Source of the DNA: Paenibacillus pinihumi DSM 23905 = JCM 16419
Lineage (GTDB): Bacteria; Bacillota; Bacilli; Paenibacillales; Paenibacillaceae
DNA: 64,000 nucleotides
Reading direction: 5' to 3'
NCBI RefSeq assembly: GCF_000422505.1
Contig: NZ_AULX01000028.1
Coordinates: 1-64,000 of the forward strand
Position 1 is the stretch's first letter. Every line of letters starts with the position of its first letter. Below the pieces are notes generated by a model that ran no database searches, had not been told where the DNA came from, and saw only the letters and a program-made list of their open reading frames with translations. Shown here one piece after another: positions 45,184 through 53,174 of this stretch. The translations under genes and the position numbers were made by a program.

Positions 45184-46146
45184 ATGCTAAGCACAACTCA
45201 GCCGCCATCCGCCCCGCAAGTGTTGTGGGGCGAGAAACGGTTTCATACATGGAATTTTGAAATGCGCGAGCAGTTCGGCAACAAGGTATTCAAGGTAATG
45301 CTTGATGCGGGCTTTACATGCCCGAACCGCGACGGCTCCATTGCCAAAGGCGGTTGTACGTTTTGCAGTGCCAGAGGCTCCGGGGATTTCGCCGGCAGCC
45401 GCCGCGACGATCTGGTCACCCAATTCAACCAGATTCGCGACATCCAGCATAAGAAGTGGCCCAATGCCAATTATATCGGTTACTTCCAGGCATACACCAA
45501 TACGTACGCACCAGTCGAGGAACTGCGGGAATATTATGAGCTGATTCTGGAGCAGCCGGGCGTTGTCGGACTGTCAATCGCGACCAGACCGGACTGTCTG
45601 CCGGACGATGTTGTGGATTATTTGGCCGAGCTTAATGAACGGACGTATCTTTGGGTAGAGATGGGATTACAGACGATTCACGAATCCACCTCTGCCCTGA
45701 TCAACCGTGCCCACGATACCCGGTGCTACCTCGAAGCGGTAGCCAAGCTGCGGGCCCGGGGCATTCGCGTATGTACACATATTATTTACGGCCTGCCGCT
45801 GGAGACACATGAGATGATGATGGAGACCGGACGGGCAGTTGCCGCCATGGACGTACAGGGCATCAAGATCCATTTGCTGCACTTGATGCGCAAGACGCCA
45901 ATGGTCAAGCAATATGAGGCCGGACTGCTGCAATTCCTTGAACAGGACGAATATGTGAAGCTGATTGCCGATACGTTGGAACTGCTTCCTCCGGATATGA
46001 TCGTCCACCGCCTGACCGGGGACGCTCCCCGCAATTTGCTGATCGGGCCAATGTGGAGCCTCAGGAAGTGGGAAGTGCTGAATGCAATTGATTTTGAGCT
46101 GCGCCGCCGCGATACGTGGCAGGGCAAGCTGTGGAAGCAGGTGTAG
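45184..46146 (+). CDS. ytqA: Radical SAM protein YtqA (MnmL), TIGR01212 family
   Basis: The 320-residue protein has KVMLDAGFTCPNRDGSIAKG followed by GGCTFCSARGSGDF, giving the spaced cysteines of this radical SAM family (C...CxxC), and the conserved YLWVEMGLQTIHESTS and THIIYGLPLETHEMM. It is the YtqA family of Bacillota. Recent work places YtqA and YtqB (MnmL, MnmM) in the wobble-uridine mnm5 modification of tRNA; YtqA is proposed to act before the methylation step. The methyltransferase gene follows 5 bp after this stop, supporting that pairing. Confidence 0.88.
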   Translation: MLSTTQPPSAPQVLWGEKRFHTWNFEMREQFGNKVFKVMLDAGFTCPNRDGSIAKGGCTFCSARGSGDFAGSRRDDLVTQFNQIRDIQHKKWPNANYIGYFQAYTNTYAPVEELREYYELILEQPGVVGLSIATRPDCLPDDVVDYLAELNERTYLWVEMGLQTIHESTSALINRAHDTRCYLEAVAKLRARGIRVCTHIIYGLPLETHEMMMETGRAVAAMDVQGIKIHLLHLMRKTPMVKQYEAGLLQFLEQDEYVKLIADTLELLPPDMIVHRLTGDAPRNLLIGPMWSLRKWEVLNAIDFELRRRDTWQGKLWKQV

Positions 46147-46151
46147 CAGAT

Positions 46152-46742
46152 ATGGGACTGCTTTCTGTACTCAGCCTCGCCCATAAATGGACGGCCGAAC
46201 GCGTACAGCCTGGAGATGCCGTGATTGATGCAACGGCAGGCAACGGTGTCGATACACTCTTCTTATGTGAGCTTGCCGGGCCCAAGGGACAGGTCTACGC
46301 CTTTGATATTCAGGAGCAGGCATTGCGCAATACACAGCGGCGCCTGGAGCGCGCACGGCAAGAGGGCCGGCGGATTGCGCCGGCAGAGCTGCTGCTTCTA
46401 AGCCATGACCAGATGGTGCAAGCTGTGCCGGAGCATCAGCACGGACGTATCGCAGCCGCACTTTTCAATCTGGGCTATCTGCCTGCTCCCGGAGCCGATC
46501 CTTCTTTGATTACCAAGCCGGAGACAACAATTACAGCGCTCGAGAGCGCACTTGCATTGCTCCGTCCTGGAGGGCTGTTGTCGGTCGTCCTCTACCCCGG
46601 CCATGCCGGAGGGGATACGGAGGCTGCGGCCGTGGACAACTGGGCGCAGCAGCTTGATCCGCAAGCCGCTCAGGCTGCACAGTACCGGATGCTGCAAAAG
46701 CCGCAAGCGCCTTATCTCATTGCAGTAGAGAAGCGTAAATAG
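46152..46742 (+). CDS. mnmM: tRNA wobble-uridine methyltransferase MnmM (YtqB)
   Basis: A 196-residue class I methyltransferase with the SAM motif AVIDATAGNGVDTLFLCE, FDIQEQALRNTQRRL, and the catalytic-region ALFNLGYLPAPGADPSLITKP that is characteristic of the YtqB family. MnmM uses SAM to convert nm5U34 to mnm5U34 in tRNA. It starts at ATG 46152, 5 bp after the ytqA stop, and the ytqA-ytqB order is the same as in Bacillus. The later TTKPETTITALESAL-type segment continues the family signature. No obvious strong ribosome binding site, so it may be translated by coupling. Confidence 0.87.
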   Translation: MGLLSVLSLAHKWTAERVQPGDAVIDATAGNGVDTLFLCELAGPKGQVYAFDIQEQALRNTQRRLERARQEGRRIAPAELLLLSHDQMVQAVPEHQHGRIAAALFNLGYLPAPGADPSLITKPETTITALESALALLRPGGLLSVVLYPGHAGGDTEAAAVDNWAQQLDPQAAQAAQYRMLQKPQAPYLIAVEKRK

Positions 46743-46882
46743 GAGACTTCTGCTAACGGTGCTTGCCGCTTGTGCTTGCGACAGCAGCGTTATGGAATGA
46801 AGCAGCAAGAGATCCAGGATTTATCCTGGCGCATTGTCTGCAAATGCTGATTTTGGGACTAACCGAAGGAGGAAGATGTGAG

Positions 46883-47275
46883 ATGGCAATCAAAAAGCTG
46901 GAGCATGTCGGCATTATGGTAAAGGATATTGAAACTTCGGTGAAGTTTTACAGCGAGGTGCTCGGTATGGAGCATCTGGGCACGATGCTCCATACTAATG
47001 GAGTGATCAAGCTGGCATTTCTCGCCTTCCCCGGCTCGCCGGATACACAGATTGAGCTTGTCGAAGGCTACAATGCCGGCCTGCCGGCCGAAGGCAAAGT
47101 GCATCACATTGCCTTCACCGTGGACCAGCTCGAGGCTGAGGTGGAGCGTCTAAAGTCGCTGGGTGTGGATGCGCGTGATACCGAAATCACGACACTGCCG
47201 GGTGGCAGCCGCTACTTCTTCTTTCACGGCCCGGACGGTGAAATTTTCGAGCTGTTCGAACCCGGACAAGCCTGA
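46883..47275 (+). CDS. VOC (glyoxalase/bleomycin-resistance) family protein
   Basis: A 130-residue single VOC module with two beta-alpha-beta-beta-beta repeats: KKLEHVGIMVKDIETSVKFY starts the first, VHHIAFTVDQLEAEVERL the second, and SRYFFFHGPDGEIFELFEP ends it. His and Glu metal ligands (LEHVG, IELVE, VHHIA, FELFE) are all present, so it can bind a divalent metal. Lactoylglutathione lyase-like or methylmalonyl-CoA epimerase-like activity is possible; the exact reaction is unknown. ATG 46883 follows AAGGAGG. Confidence 0.85.
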   Translation: MAIKKLEHVGIMVKDIETSVKFYSEVLGMEHLGTMLHTNGVIKLAFLAFPGSPDTQIELVEGYNAGLPAEGKVHHIAFTVDQLEAEVERLKSLGVDARDTEITTLPGGSRYFFFHGPDGEIFELFEPGQA

Positions 47276-47352
47276 CTGTCCGGTAAAGGCAAGTGACAGG
47301 CATCATTAACAAGCTGTACAATCATCATATACACAATTAAGGAGAGAGACCA

Positions 47353-48324
47353 ATGACTGTAGCACCTTATCCATTGCAATTCAAACCCGAAATGAAGGAA
47401 CGTGTCTGGGGAGGACGTGCGCTTGAGCAATTCGGCCTGGAACTTCCTGAGGGCGCCATCGGCGAAGGCTGGATGATCGGCGACCATCCAAACGGAATAA
47501 CAAAAGTTGTGAACGGGGAACTGGCCGGCAAAGGTCTTGATGAAATCCGCGAAGCATATGGCAAGGAGTGGTTCGGAAGCCGCGGTTTCTCCGAGAAAAA
47601 CGGCCGTTTCCCGCTGCTGATCAAGCTGCTGGACTGTAATGACGACCTGTCTGTCCAAGTCCACCCTACTGACAGTTATGAGGGCCTCCCGGCAGGCGAG
47701 CTTGGCAAAACTGAAATGTGGTACATTCTCGATGCCAAGCCGGACGCCAAAATCATCTATGGCCTTAAACCCGGCATTGACCGTGCTGCGCTTGCAGAGG
47801 CAATTGCTGAAGGACGCATTACGGACAGTCTGCAAGAAGTTTCTGTTAAAGCCGGCGACGCTTTCTATATCCCTGCTGGTACTGTCCATGCGTTGTGCGC
47901 AGGAGTTGTAGTAGCGGAAATTCAACAAAACTCCGATACCACATACCGTCTGTACGATTACAACCGTCCAGGTCTCGATGGCCAGCCACGCGAGCTGCAT
48001 ATTGAAGATTCCCTGAACGTAATCGCCTACGAAGGCGCTGGTGCTACCCGCATGGAAACAGGCGGCATTGCAGCCGGCCAGTGGCTGGAAATTGCCCGTT
48101 CCCCTTACTTTGTCGTGGAAAAGGGAATTGTCGACGGTCCATGGGCGCTCTCGACCTCACCGGAAAGCTTCGTCATTCTGGTCATTGCAGACGGCCAGGG
48201 CACATTGAAATGGGACGGAGGCTCACAAGCTGTCAAAGCGGGCGAGTGCTTCCTGATTCCTGCCCAGCTTGGCAGCTATGAACTGGATGGACAGCTTACT
48301 GTACTGCGCAGCGAGCTTCCATAA
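47353..48324 (+). CDS. manA: Mannose-6-phosphate isomerase, class I
   Basis: A 323-residue type I phosphomannose isomerase interconverting mannose-6-P and fructose-6-P. The zinc site is visible: LLIKLLDCNDDLSVQVHPTD (QVHP), GKTEMWYIL (Glu) and a later AGTVHALCAG (His). VWGGRALEQFG near the start and YRLYDYNRPG follow the family pattern. ATG 47353 is preceded by AAGGAGAG. It is the last gene of the ytqA-side plus-strand block, with a strong terminator after it. Related in function to the ROK kinase at 22.6 kb. Confidence 0.94.
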   Translation: MTVAPYPLQFKPEMKERVWGGRALEQFGLELPEGAIGEGWMIGDHPNGITKVVNGELAGKGLDEIREAYGKEWFGSRGFSEKNGRFPLLIKLLDCNDDLSVQVHPTDSYEGLPAGELGKTEMWYILDAKPDAKIIYGLKPGIDRAALAEAIAEGRITDSLQEVSVKAGDAFYIPAGTVHALCAGVVVAEIQQNSDTTYRLYDYNRPGLDGQPRELHIEDSLNVIAYEGAGATRMETGGIAAGQWLEIARSPYFVVEKGIVDGPWALSTSPESFVILVIADGQGTLKWDGGSQAVKAGECFLIPAQLGSYELDGQLTVLRSELP

Positions 48325-48400
48325 GCAGATGTTCTTGATTAACGCGGCAGCAATGCAGGTGAATGCGTTAATCGCGCTCTAGTCATCCAGATACACACCA

Positions 48401-48442
48401 AATCCCGCCGGCTTCAATTTGAAACCGGCGGGATTTTTTTTA
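48401..48442 (+). terminator. Terminator after manA
   Basis: AATCCCGCCGG / CCGGCGGGATT, an 11-bp perfect stem with a 13-nt loop, followed by a run of T. It ends the plus-strand block; the opposing radical SAM gene ends 46 bp beyond. Confidence 0.92.
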
Positions 48443-48487
48443 CATCGCTCTAAATTTAAAGACCTGAAGTTTCGGATGACGATCAGA

Positions 48488-50296
48488 CTACACCGTTACC
48501 CTTTTTCCCGTACTCAGCATAAATGCCTGATTAGCCGGCCCTGCTGACTTCAAATCCGGACGGTATACCATTAGGAGCAGCGTCTCTTTACTCTTATCGA
48601 GCTTTCCTTCCAACAAATAGCTGCTCAGGTCGAAGGCCACCTTCTCCAGTACCGTATGCTTGTGGAGCTCCTTCTCGGACAAGCCCAGCGCGGCAAATGT
48701 ACCGGGAACCTGCTGCGGGTCGCGAAGCAGGGACTTCATCCAGTCTGCCCACTCCCCCTTGCTGAGCGCGAATTCCCACCAAATTTTACGGGGCTTGTAA
48801 TTATGATTCAGGAAGTAATCATATTTCATCAGCCCCAGCGCCACATCCAGATCCAGATGCTCCCGGATACGCTCATCATGCGCAGCCAGATGGTTCAGGA
48901 AGGCCGCAAGGCGGGTGAACAAATCCTCAAGCTGATGGCCGATCTTCTGCCAGCTCCGCTCCTCCCAGTAATCCCCGAACCGCTGAAAGAAATCAAACGG
49001 GGATTCAAATACCCGTTCAATCAGATAAAGCAGAGTGTGGTCCATACGGTGCGCATTCCAGTATTTCTCCAACACATCCTCCACCCGCTTGATCCGGACA
49101 ATATCGGAGAAGGGCATCAAGTCATTGCCCAGGATTTCGTATGGCGCGCGGTCCATATAGACATAGCCGTGTTTCTCCGCCTGTATGCGCAGCCCGGTCC
49201 CCCGCAGCATCTTGAGAAATCCAAGCTGAAGTTCCTCGGGGCGAAGAGCGAATACATCATTGAAGGTCTTGCTGAAGGTTGCGTAATCCTCATGCGGCAA
49301 TCCGGCAATAAGATCCAGATGCTGGTCGATCTTTCCGCTCTCCTTTACCTTGGTTACCGTGCGTGTCAGCTTGGCAAAGTTCTGTCTGCGCTTCACCGCT
49401 TCATTCGTCATATCATTCGTCGACTGCACGCCAATTTCAAAACGGAAAACTCCCGGCGGAGCATGCTCTGCCAAGTAATCCAGCACCTCGGGCCGCATAA
49501 TATCCGCTGTAATTTCAAATTGAAACACACAGCCATTATGATTTTCGATGAGGAACCGGAACATCTCCAGCGCATAATCACGTTTGATGTTGAATGTACG
49601 GTCCACGAACTTGATCAGCTTGGCGCCCGATTCAATCAAATAGAGAATATCCGACTTTGTACGCTCAATATCGAAGTAACGGACACCGACCTCAATGCTG
49701 GAGAGACAGAATTGACAGCTGAACGGACAGCCTCGGCTTGTCTCAAAATAGACGACGCGATTGGCCAAATGCGGCATATCCTCGGCAAACCGGTGCGGGG
49801 AAGGCAGTTCAGCAAGGTTAAGCTTCGGCCGCGGAGGATTGACGATGATCTCCTGAATGCCATTCTTCTCTTTGCGGTACGCAAGTCCGAACACCAGATG
49901 GAATTTCCGCTCATCCCGCAGCTCGGTCAGGAAATGGTGGAATGTCTCCTCCCCTTCGCCAACGACAATGAAATCCGCCTCGGGAATCCGCTCCAGCCAG
50001 TGGGTTACATCGTAGCTGACTTCCGGTCCGCCGAGTACAATATGAAGCTTAGGCATAATTTTGCGGAGCATATTGATGACGGTAATCGTCTCTTCAATAT
50101 TCCAGATGTAGCAGGAGAAGCCAATGACATCTGGATTTTTCGCATACAGGTCAGACACGATATTCATCGCAGGATCTTTGATGGTAAATTCGGCGATCTC
50201 CATATCAAATTCATGGCCGCTATAGGCCTTCAGGCAGCGCAATGCCAGAGAAGTATGGATATACTTGGCGTTCAACGTTGATAATACAACCTTCAT
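48488..50296 (-). CDS. B12-binding domain radical SAM protein (DUF4080)
   Basis: The 602-residue protein has an N-terminal cobalamin-binding fold (about 1-130, MKVVLSTLNAKYIHTSLALR, IVLGGPEVSY), a radical SAM domain (about 165-400) with the cluster motif TSRGCPFSCQFCLSS and a GIDQHLDLIAGLPHED-like segment, and a DUF4080 C-terminus. Members are common in Bacillota and their reaction is not established; B12-dependent radical SAM enzymes typically methylate or rearrange unreactive carbons. ATG 50296 follows AAGGAG. It is a single gene on the minus strand. Confidence 0.9.
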   Translation of the reverse strand: MKVVLSTLNAKYIHTSLALRCLKAYSGHEFDMEIAEFTIKDPAMNIVSDLYAKNPDVIGFSCYIWNIEETITVINMLRKIMPKLHIVLGGPEVSYDVTHWLERIPEADFIVVGEGEETFHHFLTELRDERKFHLVFGLAYRKEKNGIQEIIVNPPRPKLNLAELPSPHRFAEDMPHLANRVVYFETSRGCPFSCQFCLSSIEVGVRYFDIERTKSDILYLIESGAKLIKFVDRTFNIKRDYALEMFRFLIENHNGCVFQFEITADIMRPEVLDYLAEHAPPGVFRFEIGVQSTNDMTNEAVKRRQNFAKLTRTVTKVKESGKIDQHLDLIAGLPHEDYATFSKTFNDVFALRPEELQLGFLKMLRGTGLRIQAEKHGYVYMDRAPYEILGNDLMPFSDIVRIKRVEDVLEKYWNAHRMDHTLLYLIERVFESPFDFFQRFGDYWEERSWQKIGHQLEDLFTRLAAFLNHLAAHDERIREHLDLDVALGLMKYDYFLNHNYKPRKIWWEFALSKGEWADWMKSLLRDPQQVPGTFAALGLSEKELHKHTVLEKVAFDLSSYLLEGKLDKSKETLLLMVYRPDLKSAGPANQAFMLSTGKRVTV

Positions 50297-50479
50297 AGGT
50301 CAGCTCCTTCGCCTTGTAGCTGTGTTCTTCTTACTTCCATTCTACCTAAATGGCCCTCTATCGTAAACGTCGCTGTCCTGCTGTACTGTCAAGGGACCCG
50401 GTCAAGCCAAGTCCCTGGCAGATCCCTTGCCCGGATGCTGCTTCGTCCGTTACACTAATGCAAACAGGAGGGAAAAGCC

Positions 50480-50917
50480 ATGATTACATATCCGTATTTG
50501 AAAGAGGGAGCTGCCATTGGCGTGACCGCGCCCTCCTCAGGCGTAAGCCCGCAGCTTCATGAGCTACTGAAGCGTTCAAGGCAGAGAATGGAGGAACAAG
50601 GATATAACGTCCAGTTCGGGGATACAGTGTGGACGCAGGACAAAGCCAAGTCTGCACCTGCGACTATCCGTGCTGCTGAATTCAACCGCATGATGAGTGA
50701 CAGCAAAATCGATATCATCATTCCTCCATGGGGAGGAGAGCTGCTCATCGAAATTCTGGAAGCAGTGGACTTTGAGGAACTTAAGCTTCCGGTTGTATAT
50801 GATATCGATTGCGGTCATGTCCCGCCCCAGTTGACGCTTATTAACGGCGCGTATGCTGAGGTGGAGGTATTGGCTTCCTCAGGTACCGGAACAGTGAAAC
50901 AGACATTCAAGCCCTAA
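50480..50917 (+). pseudogene. S66 (LD-carboxypeptidase) family gene with internal deletion
   Basis: The open frame is intact (145 codons, GGAGGG ribosome binding site) but covers only the two ends of an S66 peptidase, which normally has about 300-350 residues. Residues 1-105 match the family N-terminus (GVTAPSSGV, MMSDSKIDIIIPPWGGELLI, LEAVDFEEL). From about residue 109 the sequence jumps to the C-terminal end (LPVVYDIDCGHVPPQLTLIN), skipping about 200 residues with the catalytic serine and glutamate. The join is in frame. The protein cannot be an active peptidase; it may be a decaying gene or a fixed short form. Confidence 0.75.
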
Positions 50918-50966
50918 GTGATCCATCCCTATTCTCGCTTTAAGCACTTGAATTGAACAAGACAAC

Positions 50967-51004
50967 AAAAAAGACAGACAGCCTCCCGGTTGTCTGTCTT
51001 TTTT
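50967..51004. terminator. Bidirectional terminator, S66 remnant / tetR
   Basis: AAAAAAGACAGACA and TGTCTGTCTTTTTT form a 14-bp stem with a 10-nt loop, with T-runs in both directions. It serves the convergent genes ending at 50917 and 51012. Confidence 0.88.
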
Positions 51005-51011
51005 GAGATAT

Positions 51012-51614
51012 TCATAAACGTTTAACTGTTCCATCGAGGAACACATCCAGCGCTTTGCGGTATAACTCCAACGTTTCACCACTCGCTGAACGCTTGGACG
51101 TCTCGGCGAGTCCAATCAGCAGCGACTCCAGCACGACAGCAAGCATCTGGACATTATCCTCCGCCAGCTCTCCCTTATCCATAGCTTCCTGGAGCATCTT
51201 GCGGTTGAACTCAATATGACTGGCAATGAATTTGGCTGCATTCTCCTGCACATCGCTCCGCTCCCACTCGCTGCTCATGAATTCGTCCGTCGCTCTTGTG
51301 AGCGGGTGATTCAAGTCATTGACGACCATCTGTTCAGCAAGACCGTACATCTTCTCCTTCAATGTCGTAAACTGGTGCTCCTTCGCAGCCCACTGTTCAA
51401 TCCATTCCCGGTCCCATTCCTCCAGCAAATATTGGAAGAGTCCTTCCTTGCTTTGAAAATGGTAATAAATATTTCCTTTGCTGGAGCCTGTAGCCGCAAC
51501 AATATCTTCGATTGAGGTTCCTTTATATCCTTTTGTGGAAAAAAGCATTCTCGCTGCATCTGCAAGCTTCTTTTTCGTCTGCTCGCTTTGCAGCTTTTTT
51601 TTGTTCATTGGCAT
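51012..51614 (-). CDS. TetR/AcrR-family regulator of the MATE exporter
   Basis: About 200 residues with an N-terminal helix-turn-helix (DAARMLFSTKGYKGTSIEDI, then GSSKGNIYYHFQSKEGL) and a helical ligand-binding C-terminus. It starts at ATG 51614, just 13 nt after the MATE stop; its AAGGAG overlaps that stop region, so the two are co-transcribed. A perfect 8+8-bp palindrome overlaps the promoter of the MATE-tetR operon (53015-53036), the expected arrangement for autorepression. Inducer unknown. Confidence 0.9.
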   Translation of the reverse strand: MPMNKKKLQSEQTKKKLADAARMLFSTKGYKGTSIEDIVAATGSSKGNIYYHFQSKEGLFQYLLEEWDREWIEQWAAKEHQFTTLKEKMYGLAEQMVVNDLNHPLTRATDEFMSSEWERSDVQENAAKFIASHIEFNRKMLQEAMDKGELAEDNVQMLAVVLESLLIGLAETSKRSASGETLELYRKALDVFLDGTVKRL

Positions 51615-51627
51615 GCATCTCTCCTTT

Positions 51628-52989
51628 TTACATATCCGCATTGCGCAGCGGGTAGCTGCCAGACATTCTGTACTTTTTATAATAGAAGTAAATTGTCAGC
51701 AATACGATACATTCGGACAAAGGCACTGCGATCCAAACCCCGGTCATTCCCATGAAGATTGGGAGCACCATAATGAAGAACAACATCAATATAATTTCTC
51801 TAGCAGCCGTGATCCAGGTTGCCATCTTCAATTGCCCGATCGATTGATAATAAGTCATCATAACAAAATTGATACCCATAAACAAGTAGGCAATGACAAA
51901 AATCCGGAAGCCGCTCACTGCGAGAGTCGTGACCGCTTCAGGGAAATCTCCGAAAATACCGACGATTTGCCTCGCTCCAAACTGCATGGCAAGCATCAGT
52001 ATTATCCCTGCCCCGATAGCCGTCCGGATGGCCAGCCGTATCGTCTCGCGTTTGCGCTCTTCCTGCTGCCCGCCATGGAAATAGCTGATCATCGGCTGAA
52101 TAGCAGATCCCAGACCGAGAAAAGTCAGGAGTACAATACTATGAATGTAGCTTAGGATTGAAAATGCCGATACGCCGATCGTGCCCGCAATATGCTCCAG
52201 ACTTACATTGTGGGCCACTGTAAATACCGAGATTCCTACCTCAGCCAGAAAGCTTGGAAACCCGATGCCAATAACCGTGATCAGCAGCACCTTATCCCAA
52301 TTGAACTTGCGAAGCTTCAAATTGTTCGTTTTCTTGAAGAAATGGGTCGACAGTACGAGCAGGCCCAGGAATGCTGCGATTATTGTACCGAAGGCGACTG
52401 CTCCTACGCCCAGGTCAAGAACATACAGTACCGTATAATTAATCGCTATATTGGACAATGCAAATGTAATTTGTGCGAGCATGGAAATATTCGGATTGCC
52501 GTCATTGCGGACAAAGATACTTAGTGCATTTTCCACAGTAAATACAAAACCAAACAGCAGCAGCGTATGCATATAAGCTGAGGCATAAGGGTAAGTCTCA
52601 CTGTTGGCGCCCAGTGCATAAACAAGCGGCTCCCGAAAAAGATAAGCCGTGACCCCGATAAGTAAAGTCATTATGAAAATGACCACTAGCGACTGGGCAA
52701 ATACCTTCTGAGCCTTATCCCGGTGTCCGGCTCCCATCGACTGGGAATATAATGTAGCCCCGCCAACACCGATCCATAGCGACATTGCAACAAACAATGT
52801 ATAAACCGGACTGGCAATCCCGATACCGGCCAAAGCGACCGAACCGAGCTTGTTGCCCACCATCACTCCGTCCACGACAACATTAATGGCTACCAGCAAC
52901 ATCCCCAGCAGGGAGGGAATCAAATAACGAAGAAAAGTGCGTCCGACAGATTGATCATTCATCAAATTTACAGGTGGTTGTTCTCTCAT
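51628..52989 (-). CDS. MATE-family multidrug efflux transporter
   Basis: The 453-residue membrane protein has twelve hydrophobic segments in two bundles, beginning with FLRYLIPSLLGMLLVAINVV and VDGVMVGNKLGSVALAGIGI (the MATE V-D-x-x-MVG start) and the second bundle beginning near FPSFLAEVGISVFTVAHNVS. It exports cationic drugs or other compounds using a sodium or proton gradient. ATG 52989 follows AATAGGAGC. It is the first gene of a two-gene operon with a TetR regulator and has a promoter with an overlapping palindromic operator. Confidence 0.92.
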   Translation of the reverse strand: MREQPPVNLMNDQSVGRTFLRYLIPSLLGMLLVAINVVVDGVMVGNKLGSVALAGIGIASPVYTLFVAMSLWIGVGGATLYSQSMGAGHRDKAQKVFAQSLVVIFIMTLLIGVTAYLFREPLVYALGANSETYPYASAYMHTLLLFGFVFTVENALSIFVRNDGNPNISMLAQITFALSNIAINYTVLYVLDLGVGAVAFGTIIAAFLGLLVLSTHFFKKTNNLKLRKFNWDKVLLITVIGIGFPSFLAEVGISVFTVAHNVSLEHIAGTIGVSAFSILSYIHSIVLLTFLGLGSAIQPMISYFHGGQQEERKRETIRLAIRTAIGAGIILMLAMQFGARQIVGIFGDFPEAVTTLAVSGFRIFVIAYLFMGINFVMMTYYQSIGQLKMATWITAAREIILMLFFIMVLPIFMGMTGVWIAVPLSECIVLLTIYFYYKKYRMSGSYPLRNADM

Positions 52990-53014
52990 CTTTAATGCTC
53001 CTATTCAAACATTT

Positions 53015-53036
53015 ATACTGAACCTTCATTCAGTAT
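53015..53036 (-). promoter_or_regulatory. TetR operator of the MATE-tetR operon
   Basis: ATACTGAA (53015-53022), 6 bp, TTCAGTAT (53029-53036): perfect 8-bp arms. It overlaps the -10 box and the transcription start, so TetR binding would block RNA polymerase. Confidence 0.7.
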
Positions 53037-53062
53037 TATAACAAACTCATATTGAAGGTCAA
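53035..53062 (-). promoter_or_regulatory. Promoter of the MATE-tetR operon
   Basis: Minus strand TTGACC (53062-53057), 16-bp spacer, perfect TATAAT (53040-53035). Confidence 0.72.
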
Positions 53063-53081
53063 GTGCAGGCACCATCAAAAA

Positions 53082-53115
53082 GGGAGACAACACCTGCATA
53101 TGCAAGCTGTCCCCC
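53082..53115 (-). terminator. Terminator of the HtrA-like protease gene
   Basis: GGGAGACAAC / GCTGTCCCCC, 10 bp with two G-T pairs, loop 14 nt; on the minus strand followed by CTTTTTG. It lies 60 bp beyond the protease stop, just before the MATE promoter. Confidence 0.6.
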
Positions 53116-53174
53116 TGTCTGGCCGGGCAAGATTCAATTAAATGAATTAGACCAATAACTGTTTTTTCTGTTGC

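Noticed and set aside
48656-50281. 541-codon plus-strand open frame
   Set aside because: It lies exactly opposite the B12-binding radical SAM gene; the long frame comes from that gene's codon bias. It has no ribosome binding site and no recognisable domains.
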